Assembly (NCBI GenBank): GCA_964036315.1
Contig: OZ038488.1
Location: 67,684,842-67,748,841 of the forward strand
Origin: Acanthosepion esculentum
Taxonomy: Eukaryota; Mollusca; Cephalopoda; Sepiida; Sepiidae
DNA length: 64,000 bases
Reading direction: 5' to 3'
Shown piece after piece: positions 24,115 through 35,698 of this stretch. Position 1 is the stretch's first letter. The number at the start of each line of letters is the position of its first letter. Both the position numbers and the translations under genes were made by a program. The notes beneath the pieces are model-generated. The model saw only the letters and a list, made by a program, of their open reading frames with translations. It searched no databases and was not told where the DNA came from.

Positions 24115-24660
24115 CTTCTATTTGCTGTGTCCCTTCAGGATGTAGGTGATCATGACTCTCCACAATTTCCTGTCCTTTGTAACTCTTAATAAATTTTGTC
24201 TTTTTGTTTTCCCTCCTAAACCTTGTTCTGCCATCCATTTACTCAAGCTGGCTACGTAGATTATCGGTTGTTTTTGTCTGTCTCTATTGCCTTCACTTGG
24301 TCCTGTGAGTGTCATATTTTCCAAGCCCTCTTTCCTTATGTGCACTAGAAATTTCAACTATCTCTTCCTGACATTAAGTATAAATGTCCTATCTGTTTCC
24401 ATTTTCTCTAAAACTTTGTCGTTGTTAACATGTTCATTCCATGGTATTCACAGCATCCTCCTGTAGAACCACATTTCTGTTGCTGCTTCATCTTTGAGGA
24501 GATTGTCCAGCATTCACTGTCATATAGGAAGACTGATATTGCAGAACAGTTCAGTACTCTTTTCTTTGTTTCTAACAAAATATTTTCTAGTTTCTTAATA
24601 CTTTGCTTGGCTTTTGGAAGACTTCTTTCATTATCCCAAATCAACAGGACCATACCATTT
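24115..24660 (-). pseudogene. RTE/craniofacial-type LINE 3' end
   Basis: The minus strand encodes the C-terminal pol block. NCSAISVFLYDSECWTISSK (24520-24580) is followed by a region matching FYRRML, a VHIRKEGLENMTLTGPSEG-like block (24290-24350) and KDRKLWRVMITYILKGHSK (24118-24175). Several frame shifts separate these. Same family as 62020-62545. Confidence 0.85.
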
Positions 24661-24745
24661 TGAAATCAGGCCAACTCCATGAGCAAATTTAAAACATCCC
24701 TGGGCCAGATCTGGACCCACAATCTTGATATTTTGGATTCCCAAG
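24650..24745 (+). repeat. Dispersed repeat, inverted copy at 47407-47500
   Basis: Shares ATTTTGAAATCAGGCCAACT and a TTTTGGATTCCCA end with the reverse complement of 47407-47500. It directly abuts the LINE fragment at 24115-24660, so it may be part of that element's upstream sequence. Confidence 0.7.
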
Positions 24746-24819
24746 TTTTTATTACTGCAAATGGTTTCGGTGGTTATTTTTATTTATTTAATTTTTTTAT
24801 TTGGATTGAGCTGGTCTGT

Positions 24820-27765
24820 AAAATGTGTCAGGTTAAATGTCTGGATCACATGGTCTCTTTAAGGCTAATGGGTGATGTGTTTGCTGTTTACCAGCAGCTG
24901 AGAGAGGAAGAAAAAGAAGATTTCAGCCAGATAAAATGTGCACTGTACACAGCTTTTGCTACGGATGGTTTTCTGGCTTATGAGCAATTTGCTGAGCGAC
25001 GGCTCCATCCTGGAGAATCTATGGATGTCTATCTGGCAGAGTTATGAAAACTTTCCATCCTGTTTGGCGGAATGAGCAACCGTGGCCTAGCATGTGCACT
25101 CGTGTGAGGATTACCAGACCGAGTTAAACATCTCCTTCACACTTCAACCTTGAAGGACGAATTGTCTATCAACCAGCTATTGACTCTAGTGTGAGCAATT
25201 ATGAAAGATGAAGTACTGGAAGAGGGACTGGCAGTTGCAGCATTGTGATCAACACGGGATGAGGCGAGGAAACTTCCTACTGAGGATCCATGTGGCTCCA
25301 TAACCCGCTATTGTTGCAACAGTCCCAATCATTTTGCAAAGGACTGCAAATAACCACATACTGAAAGACAGACGCCCCAGATGTGATGTTACAAGTGAAA
25401 CGTGGTAGGGCACGTACCCAGGAAATGATCCAGGGGATTAGGCCTCAGTACCAGTCTACTCTCTGAGCTCCATATGAAGGAGGTGCTACCCACAATTGCT
25501 GTATACATCAATGGAATAAGTTTAGCCTTGGTAGACACAGGCTGTTCATGGTTGGTCATAAGCAGACCGCTTTGTCACTCTTGGAAGAGGAAAGAAGTGG
25601 ATGTGCCCACTGCTGGTGAAAGGACCCTCAAGTGCTCTGGGGGTAGGACTTATTCAGTTTGACATTAGCAACAGGCCCCTTATCGATGTTGAAGTTCAGG
25701 TTGTGGATGAAAAATTGTTTGGTTTCAACTTACTACTTGGATTTGACATCATCAAGAAGTTGGGAGGTACAAGTATGTCCAACGATGGGACTGTGAGCTT
25801 GACCGACCTTTGTGCATGGCCATCACCATCAACAAACCTAAATATGACCAGAACAAGAAGATCTGGATTGTGTCTTGGAAGTGGTCTGGTGACCAGACAC
25901 CACTCACATTGAAGAACCGGACAGCCAAGTATCCAGTACCAAAGCTGCTCAGGGAGGAGTATACTCATGAGCTATGAACCTGAATGGATAACAGCTGGCT
26001 TCTTGCATATCCTGAGGAAGAACTTCGTCCCTCCCCCTCCGCCCAAAAATCTTGATCTCTCTAATGGCTGTGTTGCAGGAAAACAAACAGAATGTCCGCA
26101 TGGTCATGGATTATTGGGAGCTCAGTCAGTATGTGGATGCGCACACCACCTATGCAGATGTTTATGTGCAAAAATTGTGAGAGTGACTTCCCATCACTAC
26201 TTAATGTGCTCACTCATCGGAGCATTTTCTTCCTGTGTCAGAAATTGACTGGACATTTGCCAGTTTGTGGATGGCTCCACATCACAACTGCATTTATAAA
26301 AGTGTGCGTGAACTCTGTGATGAAAAGGATGATGAGGTGTGGGATCCACCCCTGACTATGTTGATGGACGTGAAGTTACTCTTTGGGTTGATGCAAGCTT
26401 CTTGGCCACTGGTGTTGTGGAAAGGGGTGAATCCCTGGTTGAAGATGCCTGTTGGCCGTGATCAGAATGTGAAGACAAACATATCAACCTGACAGAGCTC
26501 AACACAATCTTGAGAGGCATCAACATGGCACTGCAATGGAGAGTGACTATGGTTCACCTGAAGACTAACTCAACGTGTGTGCATTGATAGGTTTCTGACA
26601 TGCTGTCTGAAAAGTCTCAAGTGCACATGAATGCAGCAACAAAAATGTTGATAAAACGTCGATTTAGCACAATCAAGAAACTGGTGGAGGAATATAAATT
26701 GACTGTTGACATAGAGCTCGTCAGATCCCATGCAAACCGAGCCAATCAGCTTACCAGAATGCCTCAATGTTGCAGTTTGGAAAGAAACAGAACCGGTGTG
26801 CACTGCATCTATGGAAGAGCAGGAATCAACCCACATTCAAGCCATCCATCAATGTAGTGGGCATCCCGGTGTGAAGCGCTCCTTGTACTTTGTACGATGG
26901 ATCCACCCTGAGGTCTCAAAGGCAGCTGTTCAGGCAGTAGTTGGAGAGCATGAAGTGTGCTAATCCATTGAACCAGTGCCAGGGTAATGGAAAGCTGGAC
27001 GGTTGGATGTGTGTGAGAATTGGAGCAGAGTGGGGATGGACATAACTAATAATGATGAAGGCCGGCATCACCTGACTCTGATTGACTGTGGCCCTAGTTG
27101 GTTTTCTATCTGGCAACTGTGGGGAGCTATTCATGAGGTTTGCCAAGAACTGACTGAGATTCCGATGTGCCTATCAACCATCAGGGAATAGCATTGTGGA
27201 GAGATGCCATCGCAGCATCAAGCGTATCACTGCTCGGTCGGGATGTTCCATTATGGAGGCATTATATTGGTGATGCCAAAAGATGGCACATCTTCGTCAG
27301 CACCAGCTAACACAACTATCAAGCCTCATAAAGGGTGTCGATGTTGCACCACCAATTGAACACACAGATCCTGGAATCTACAGAGTGGGAGATGCAGTAT
27401 GGGTAAAGACCCCACATGGTCGATGTTCAATGCAATTCAAAAAAGGAATAGTAACACAGGTCTACAGCCCGCATTCAGCTCTCATCAATGGAATGCCACA
27501 GCATATTAGAGACTTCCACCCATGTCAGAGACTTGCATCGTCGGAAGATGATGGCAGAGATAAGTTGTCTGAAACTGACTCAGATTCTCTGCTGTTTTTC
27601 AATGCAGGGCCAGATTATTCATTTACAGTACAAGTGGAAACAGATGCTGGAGATGATGATGCCAATAACGGAAGAGACCAAGTGGGCACAAATGCAGAAG
27701 AGATGGGCAGAGCCTGTCCACCTTTATGTAGAAGCACTCAACAAAGGTGACCGTCATCTTTGTCA
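24820..27765 (+). pseudogene. Gypsy-like LTR retrotransposon gag-pol, decayed
   Basis: Domains follow the Ty3/Gypsy order. gag lies at 24830-25060 (a QFAERRLHPGESMDVYLAEL block). A damaged zinc-knuckle region follows (NHFAKDC near 25315-25350; first Cys lost). The aspartic protease has ALVDTGCSWLVISR, with the catalytic DTG at 25534-25542. The RT is mostly deleted or unreadable (25970-26230). An RNase H-like part lies at 26480-26760. The integrase has an HHCC finger (26846-26962), a core beginning GMDIT (27033-27047), VERCHR near 27196, and a C-terminal block with DAVWVKTPHGRC (27391-27426). Stops and frameshifts are dense and part of the integrase core is missing. Flanking LTRs were not seen. 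The finger and C-terminal block are the best kept. Confidence 0.85.
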
Positions 27766-28400
27766 TTTATGTGATCAGGGGATCAGGGAGGAGTGTAGAA
27801 AAGAAGATGACTTACCTCGTGTGGCAAAACAAGACATATATGTCTGGCATGCAAAACCAGTAAAGGAAAGGAAAATAAATATAGCAACCCTGACACCTTA
27901 ATTTAAAAAAAGACAGTCTCAGATCTGGGAGAATTCATAAGAGTGGGTGAACGTATGCAAATTTTTTTTGCAAGAACAACTGGGCATAAAAGTCATGATG
28001 CAAAAGAGTTCGTTTTTGAACGCAGTGCTGCTTGTACAGAGAATCTTTGTCGGTTGGGAAGAGATTACTTGGATTTGTTTCACACAATATACAAAACCAT
28101 TAACTCTGAAAATCACAATCCAAAGTACAAAAAAAAACATTCCCAAGAGAATCAAAACGTGCATAAAAAAAATAACATAGCCCAGTAGAACCAAGCAAAA
28201 TGAACATAGATGAACAAAAATCTATCCCTTCTCAAACATGGGAATGTTCATTATCCAATCAAAGACTGTCAAAAGAACCTAATGGAAAATCTAAGGAAAC
28301 AAGATCAAACAAACAGGATAAACAAAAGACCTTCAAAGAACAAAACATGATAAGAAACAAAGTGCTAATTGATTGGAGAGCATAGAAATTATGGACACTT
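27766..28400 (+). other. Open stretches downstream of the Gypsy-like element
   Basis: Short open frames (27943-28188, 28200-28385) are Lys/Asn/Gln-rich and unrecognised. They could be the decayed 3' part of the preceding element or chance. No LTR end was located. Confidence 0.3.
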
Positions 28401-28409
28401 CACCCACTA

Positions 28410-28700
28410 AGCATAAATTGGACAAGCAAAAAACTCTTAACACCCTGGGTCAAAACACTATGATAGTGTAAAAGTGGGTTTTAATATCAGAAATACATTG
28501 TAAAAAAAAAATATACATTTAAAATTTAACATTTAAAAAAAAAAAAATGTATCTCTAGCAATACATTGTTGAATTAAAAAAAAGTATGACATACAATACA
28601 TTTTTGAAGGAAAAATACTACCAGCTATAAAAATTTTGTTGGCATTAAATAACCCATCGGGATTGATATGCTGTAGAATCCAATCAAACCAAACCCAAAT
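28410..28700 (+). repeat. Dispersed repeat family R1, diverged copy
   Basis: Shares CACTATGATAGTGTAAAAGT-type sequence, AATACATTGT/AATGTAT words and a GGATTGATATGC end with copies at 59630-59925 and (reverse) 42360-42740. Confidence 0.55.
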
Positions 28701-29989
28701 TCTTTGTATTTGATAAATTCAAACCTGGCAAATTTAATGATGCACATGGCAAAATTTGAAACAAATTAATTTTTTCGCAATGTAAACACCCACTGAAAGA
28801 AAGATTATGCTGAATTAATGTGTTAAATAAAGATCTTATTTAGAAAATAACCTGTGATTCATTCCGATGTTGTCCCCTAATTTTTTTAAATCAAATAAAG
28901 ATCCATTTCTGTCTGGAATTTTAAGCTTTATAAGAGTTATTAATTTTGTAACCCGTGTAATCTTAATTTCTAAAAAAATTTGCAAGACCAATTATCTACC
29001 TTGTTTAAACACAGTGGACAGCATTTTGTATAGATCTGGCTGTGATCTGGGATCCTAGCAGTGCCATTATAGATTTTTATAAAAAAACAATTAGCCTAGT
29101 AACAAAGTGGATGTTAGTTTAACATGTATGCAAAGTTTCATTAATATTGGTTCATGGGTTTAGGCAGCAACTTGATTCACAGACAAAAATTGGCACTTAT
29201 AAATATAGATTCTTGCAAATAAACAATCTAATAAATAATGTTTAATATTTTTGTTGTAAATTTTCAATGAACAGATGGGAATGACTGCAAGACACTTTCC
29301 CCTCCCCAATTTATAGGCAGAAACACAAATGCATGTTGGGATTACTTCCTACCCAATAAAATAGGTTAGTTCTCGGATTCATATGACAAAGTTCCGGTCT
29401 GTCTTGGAGTCAGAATGCTACTTTCGTTTATCCAAATTTGCTCTTGTGTGTCAACCACAATTCTTAGTTTTTGAACTTTTTGCTATATTCCTGTTAACTT
29501 GTCTTGTATATATTGTTTGTTTACTTTATAATTTTTATTTTATTTTTTTCCCCTGATCTTTTCTTTTCCTTGTTTATTGCAACCTTTTTCAATTCTGCTT
29601 GTTGGGCAGTTCTACCATTTATTTACATTTAACCATAGCCACTCACTCTACAAAAATGTATTAATTCACTTTCATATATTCAGGTTTTATTACATTTCTA
29701 ATCATCAAATTAATCAAAATTAATGGTAGATTGTGAGTGTATACATCATGGATTCAAGGAAGAAGTGAAAGTAGTTAAAATAATAGCAGTATCAATGGAA
29801 AAAAACTGTTTTATTGTGGCCATGAAGGTCCTTGTTTACTCAATATTCACGCAAAAGATAAAACTCAGTAAAAAGGAAGGTTATAGAATGTCAAGGAGCC
29901 TATGTGACATGATAAAATGTTGCTATGATTGTGACAGCCACCTAGAAAAGGATGGCAAATGATCTTACCTCAGTTTTAAGTTTCTCATC
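28701..29989. other. Unclassified AT-rich stretch
   Basis: A short open frame at 29723-29962 (79 codons) is unrecognised and has no splice or family support. Nothing else stands out. Confidence 0.45.
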
Positions 29990-30910
29990 AGTAAAGTATA
30001 CAAAAACTGGTCAACTATTTCTAATATTTTTCATGTTTTTTTTTTCATATTGCCATTTATTGTGGTTGTGAATTGTTTTGGGACTTTTTGGATTTTATCT
30101 TTTGATTTTTTTTTTTTTTTTTTTTTCTTTGCATTGAAAGAAAAATCTATCCTCAAAGGAAGAATAATTCCTCTTTTTGAAGTTGTCCAATATCCCAACT
30201 TGTACATCGAGAAGTTTAAAGAGACTAACAAGATTAAGAAACTGGAAAGAAGAGCTCTTTGGATCAAAAAGTCAGCATATACAATCTTAGAGTCAAACAG
30301 AACAAACCCCAGATAAAGACAGAATCTCTTTCTCTCTGTCGAGTGATAGGTCATCATGACTTGTTATCAGGTCTACATATCATTGTTATTATTATTAATA
30401 TTATCCTAATATATTTGTGCTTGTATGTCCCTTCATTAGTTCACATGACCATTATGCTTGGGCAATAGCTTATAAATAATGGACTATTTTGTTTTGATCG
30501 CATGGAAAGCAAAGAAAAGGGCACTACATGGTTTCAGTGAAAAAAAAAATGAACGAAACAAGTAGAGAGATAGAATCAGATTAAGCTGGTAAGAACAGAT
30601 ACTACACCATAAACCTGAGGAGCAATAAATGTGCCATTTTTACATACAGCTTTAAACAAAAGAAAACCAATTAAGGCAACCACCAAAAATCCAATTACCA
30701 TAAAATAACAGCATCTGCTGAATTATTTTAAATGTTCGTAAGACAGGGGTTTGGCTAGTTATTATTATTATTATTATTCTTTGCTAGTACTCAACACTGT
30801 ATTAGTGGAACCTGCTAACCATAAGGCACAACCGTGGTTTTTAGCAGTGTTTGGACCAGAAAGCAGACATCAGTAACATATATAAAACTGTGTACGCTGG
30901 ACAAGTATCT
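29990..30910 (+). repeat. Repeat R2, order A-B-C, with an insertion
   Basis: Block A (29990-30075, TACAAAAACTGGTCAACTAT), block B (30128-30380, GAAGAATAATTCCTCTTTTT and AGAGCTCTTTGGATCAAAAA) and block C (30775-30900, CATCAGTAACATATATAAAA) recur at 41680-42310 in the order B-C-A. About 360 bp between B and C here is absent from the other copy. B has an open frame in both copies; its product is not recognised. Confidence 0.75.
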
Positions 30911-31228
30911 GTTGAAGGCATCACTTCTTTTGTTGCAACATATGAATGTTTTTTGGTAAATATTTAATAGCTCCTGGTACATTTATCCCAGAAAAAATAT
31001 TTGGTGGATGCATGTGAGTCTGGGTAAAAAATAAGGATTTATGAAACATGAATTTTAAAACAAAGCAAAAGACATAAAAAAAAATTAAGAAAAAAACTGT
31101 TAAGAATGTGCTTGTTTGTGCATGTGATATAACTGAGTGTGATACACATGTGAGTTCAGTCATCAGTTGACCGGCAGGGACACTTTTATCTAAGTGTTGC
31201 TCCTTCTTGGAGCAAGAGAGAGGAAAAT

Positions 31229-31488
31229 CTTGGATGTGCAGGTTGTATAATGGATAATGGCTCACAATTGTTAGTCGAAGAGCCAAGTTCTAGTCCCAGT
31301 TGGGTTCATTATATTCACTTATTGTGCAAATACCCTAAGGAAATGTATCAATCAACCTCTTCCCACCAGCTATGGCTTAATTAGTAAGATTAATCACTAA
31401 ATCATTATTATCTTCAAAACAAAATTCTTACAATCTAAAAGTATTTTCTGGGTTTAAATAACCTGTAATAGGTAGATAAGTCAGAAAA
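31229..31488 (+). mobile_element. Family 2 SINE, lacking the 5S head
   Basis: Starts TGGATGTGCAGGTTGTATAATG (A-box region), with GAGCCAAGTTCTAGTCCCAG (B-box region) and tail GTTTAAATAACCTGTAATAG. No 5S part precedes it. Confidence 0.8.
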
Positions 31489-33090
31489 TTAAAAAAAAAA
31501 TCATAAGTCCAACACATCATGTTGTGAGAGGTTGTGGTGTTACAGCCACATGCCAGGAAAGCATGTTCTCTCCTCAGGCTCTACCTCATATTATTAACTG
31601 TTCAAACAGGGTTTCATTAATTGGCTCCTAAGTGTTATATGACTGACCAAGCACAGCCCAGTACATACTAATTGGGGAAGAGGAAGGACCTTTACCATTT
31701 ATTCTTGGATGAAAATCCCTTAATGGAATTTTTAAAAAATTCAAATCTCTGGTAGATTGTAACAGGCATCTAGTGCACTTCTTTGCAAAGGAAGGCAAAA
31801 AAACTCTTTGATGGAATTATGAAGTTACCTGAAAGAGTACATCTCAATCTTTTCCTTCATTATATAAAAATACTCATCAAAAAGTCATTTTCACCAAATG
31901 TAGGTAAAACACTGCACAAATAATAAATGAAGAGAGATGTGTAAACAAAAGGAAGTAGAATATATGTTTGATAATTTTTTTTACTCTAAAATAGTTTGAA
32001 TAATGTAAATAAAATTTTAATTATAATTTAAAAAATTTTATATTAATTATAAACTCTGTTGAATCAGTGTCATGTAAGCTCAGTTTAGAGGGAAATGTCC
32101 AACTTCTGTAAAGATGATCCACAACTCTGCTCTTCATGGGAATTGCCAGGAAAATCTTACTCTGTATTCTGTGGTTTCTAATTACCCAAAGACAAACAAT
32201 TTTATTTATTTTTGAGTAGCACTGTATAAAGGTAATTTGACTTGGAATATGACTGAAAACACACTAACCAAACCATCATGCTCAAAGCAACAAAAATGGG
32301 GATCATCCTCATCAGTCCCATGACTGGGTGTGGTCATAGACTTGACCAGTTCCCTCCACATATCTGGGTTGAAAGCCAGAGAGGTATTCATTCATTCATA
32401 GCATGTCTTAGGCGAGTAAACCTGGTGAAGGCCATCTCTCTGCAAGCTGAAACACAACTTCAGGCTTGTGGCCATTGATTCCAATGGAGGAACTCTCTAC
32501 CATGACTGTTGACTTCAGTCTAGGATGCCCTTCACTTAGTAATGCCATGTGATCGCTGCACTGGTTGCATCCATAGCTATAGAGCTCAGTCTACCCCATT
32601 GTGCTAGATGACTGTTGATCCAACAAGGTTTGTCCACCTGTTGACAGGTCATTTTTAATCCTGCTGGATGTCTAGTCACTCTCCTCACGAGAAAAGCAAG
32701 GTGGAGGAACCAGTTTAGTTGCCAGTGACCCAACCATGCAGCATGTAGTACTGGGTTACATCCTACCAGTAGCTTGTGTAGATGGCTAGACAGAAACAAA
32801 AACAAGGACCCTCCTCCTTATTTCACTTCATTAGGTATGAACTGAATTATGTATTATTCAAGCAACTGAAGCCTGTTAGTCTTGGAGTGGGCCATCCTTC
32901 TTTGAGCCTCATGGAATGATACTACAGAATCACAAACAAAGAACAGTACCAGATAACAGAAAGCACTTCATCTGAAGACTTTCAACAGTAGCAACAACTA
33001 AAATGGATAGGATATATAACTCGAAGAGAAACTAATGGCATAATCAAGATGTTCCACACTACTTTGAGCAAAGGGTTGGAAAAGAAATAT
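31489..33090. other. Unclassified; possible LINE remnant at 32200-33090
   Basis: 32206-32805 has two modest open frames on the minus strand (His/Cys/Trp-containing, 61 and 89 codons) and an overlapping one on the plus strand. None is recognised. 32980-33090 (AAATGGATAGGATATATAAC) matches, in reverse, part of the minus-strand LINE near 53880-54000, so it is probably the 3' end of that family. Confidence 0.4.
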
Positions 33091-33094
33091 CCAT

Positions 33095-33219
33095 CAATAC
33101 TGGAAAGAGTGATAACAGTGAACTTGAGATAACTATTTTCCTGGTAAACTGTTTTGGGATAACTATTTTCCTGGAAAATAGTTATCTCAAGTTCACTGTT
33201 ATTGCTCTTTCCAGTATTG
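33095..33219. repeat. 47-bp inverted repeat at a LINE 3' end
   Basis: Arms 33095-33141 and 33173-33219 match at 45 of 47 positions. The 31-base spacer also contains a third, direct copy of GGATAACTATTTTCCTGG-like sequence. The left arm continues the LINE-like sequence, so the right arm looks like a templated inverted copy. Confidence 0.92.
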
Positions 33220-33988
33220 GAGTTTTTTTAAAAATAAATTTCAACTGTCAGTAACACTAAATTTATGTCAAATATTTCCATATAAAGAAACAACTAATAT
33301 TACATTACTGTTATTCAGACCACCATGGAATTTTCCAGAGCATCTCAGTGTAATAAAAACCAGCAACTGTGTAAACACTGTAAAGTAATATTCATGTGAT
33401 AATAATGAATCATTTTCATGAAAATTAGCAAAAAAAGATGATAAACCTACCATGTTCTTTGTTTTGCTTTCATCTTCATCCCAAATGAAAAGATAAGATT
33501 TCCTTTTTTTTTTTCTTTTTCTTTTACCTAATTATCTCTTGGCCATCTCTGGAAGTCTGTCGTCAGCCACCTCTACTCTGATTCATGAAATACCCACACA
33601 TTTGTATCCTTTTCACTTTTATTTGTTTGTCTTTATTTTTATTGCAAAAATTTCCTTTCTTTTAATGTATGACAAAAAAACTTGTATCTTCAAACTTGCA
33701 CTCTTGAAACCAGAACAGCTGCGGCGAGAGTGTCGCATTTGAAGTATCTTTTGTAGTTTCTGCAGAAAACTAATGCGCTTGGGTTATTTCTTCCCATGAG
33801 AGACGTGAAACAGTTCCAGTTTTACTAACAGGTTCAAGTAATGTTCCACTATGTGTGGCAAGATCCTGTCAGCATTTATACACATCCCGAATCAGAAAGA
33901 AAAAAGGATCTTGACCGACTTGAACAAACTATAAGACAGGAAAAATGAAAACTGTATCCATAACATCAATTTATTGATTTTTGTATCA

Positions 33989-34187
33989 TTTTTCAACCCT
34001 TTGCACATTATTTAAAGCCAGAAAATATTTTTACATTACAAAAGTATATTGTTTTTTTGGGGGGGGGGCGGAGGATATAATAATGGTATTTGTGCATAAC
34101 TGAATATAATAAACCCGACTGGAATTGGAACTCGGCTCTCTGATTAACAATTACAAGCTGTTATCCATTATACCACCTGCACAAGAA
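33989..34187 (-). mobile_element. Family 2 SINE, partial
   Basis: On the minus strand: GGTATAATGGATAACAGC head, GAGTTCCAATTCCAG B box, tail AAATAATGTGCAAAGGGTTG. It contains a G-run at 34060-34068. No 5S part. Confidence 0.8.
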
Positions 34188-34364
34188 TAGAAAATCTTTC
34201 TAAGAGCAAAATGTATCACAGCTTATTGTATTTGATGAATGTAACTCTCTCCACCCAACCCATTTTTATTTAATATTCCAGTATTATGGAGTTAAACTAG
34301 TTAAAATTACTAGTTGTCTATAGTGTCACAACTTGGCATCTACACTGATGGTACAAGACAAAGT

Positions 34365-34762
34365 CTGACAGGTTCAATAAAATGAAATTGGCAGCTGATC
34401 TCAAAAATGACTTTCAATCCGTTGGTTACTGGGGTAAGGATTGACTTGCTAATTTAAATGCCTCTAAAAGAAAACTACTCTCTATTAATCACATTAACCT
34501 TTTTTACCTTCTCTCAATATGGCTGATGCTAACCTCCAGGAGAGCAACTTACTGCACCTTCTTGGTCTCACATTTTCTAGTGACATGAAACGGAGCAATT
34601 GAATCAATTGCTAGGTCTACTGCTAGGAGAATTGGTTCACTATGTTGTACTAGACAATTTTTCTATCCAGAATCTATTTTAAACCGTTACCAGTCTACCA
34701 TTTGTCTACATATTGAATATTGCTGCCACACATGGTCTGTTGCTTCTGCTATATATCTAGAG
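34365..34762 (+). pseudogene. CR1/Jockey-like LINE fragment (post-catalytic RT region)
   Basis: Closely parallels 1385-1780 of copy A. AAGTCTGACAGGTTCAATAA is followed by GCAGCTGATCTCAAAAATGA, GCTGATGCTAACCTCCAGGA and ATATTGAATATTGCTGCC. Truncated on both sides; the 3' edge abuts a 5S-like sequence. Confidence 0.85.
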
Positions 34763-34763
34763 A

Positions 34764-34870
34764 GCTTACTACCACATCACATTGAAACACCAATTCCTGT
34801 ACGATCACTGAAGTTAAGCAACATCGAGCCTGGTCAGTACATAGATAGGTGACAGCTTGAGAATACCAGA
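34764..34870 (+). repeat. 5S rRNA-like sequence (SINE head or 5S pseudogene)
   Basis: Covers about positions 1-107 of 5S rRNA. GCTTACTACCACATC start, TTGAAACACC, CGATCACTGAAGTTAAGCAA, CGAGCCTGGTCAGTAC, then a degraded C-box region GATAGGTGAC and GAATACC. The 3' closing strand is missing and no T-run terminator follows, so it is not a working 5S gene. It is most likely the detached head of a family 2 SINE. Confidence 0.85.
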
Positions 34871-35220
34871 TAATCCCAGGCATCAGCCGCAGTTGCAGCC
34901 AACCAGCATCATCTACAGCTCCTGCTCGCCATCGGCCGCCATTTCTGCTCCAATCAACCAACCATCTTCAACAGGCCTACAGCTCCAGCCAGCAGCAACA
35001 TGTGATAAACTGTCCTTTTCACACTTCAGTGACTACAAAACTGTCCTTTTCAGGACAACACTTTTTAATGACTACCAAAAACTGTCCTTCTCAGGACAAT
35101 GCTTTTCTCACCCTATACATGAGCATGCCAAGATATTTTTTGCTTACTGCACTGTAACCTTATTTTTGTATTTTCTTTAATGACAATAAACTTTGTAGTA
35201 TATTTTTTTAATCAAGTCTA
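34871..35220 (+). other. GC-richer block with 3'-UTR-like end
   Basis: Two direct copies of a TGACTACAAAACTGTCCTTT-type sequence (about 35028 and 35069), each followed by CAGGACAA, then a T-rich stretch and CAATAAA at 35183. Could be the 3' end of a retroelement or of a processed transcript. No coding match. Confidence 0.4.
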
Positions 35221-35309
35221 CATTTTGTTTGTTGTTGTCTTCTGTCATTCAATATCTACTACATCATTATCTTTCCAAAGAATGCATGGCAATTCACACA
35301 TATGAAAAA

Positions 35310-35362
35310 AAGAACATGTGGAGAGTCATGATCACCTATGTTCTGAAGGGACATGGCATTAG
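35310..35362 (+). repeat. RTE-type LINE 3' terminal fragment
   Basis: GTGGAGAGTCATGATCACCT followed by ATGTTCTGAAGGGACATGGC, the conserved last coding bases of this LINE. Confidence 0.8.
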
Positions 35363-35698
35363 AAGAGTTAACTATTTTCTTTTCTTTGTTTTTGCTAACT
35401 TAGTAGTATACCCTATCCTTAATGTCTATATTTTTTTATGAAATACTGCATATGCATCTAAATAATTTCTTTGTTTTGGCTCCAGCCTTAAGGTTAGTAT
35501 CAGACATGTTTGATATGATATATTCAAGTCCCATTATTTATGATTTTTTCCTAAAATATTTTTATACTCCATTGATGAATATATTTATAAAATTTGGGAT
35601 CACTGATCAATTTCTACCAGTACATTTTCTCTGCTTTCTGATCAGTTACAAACAATAATAATTGATTCCTTGGGTTAGGTGTAGTTGTTAGTTAGCTA

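Noticed and set aside
34764..34870. Functional 5S rRNA gene
   Set aside because: The 3' strand of the closing helix and a T-run terminator are missing, and similar heads occur fused to SINEs nearby.
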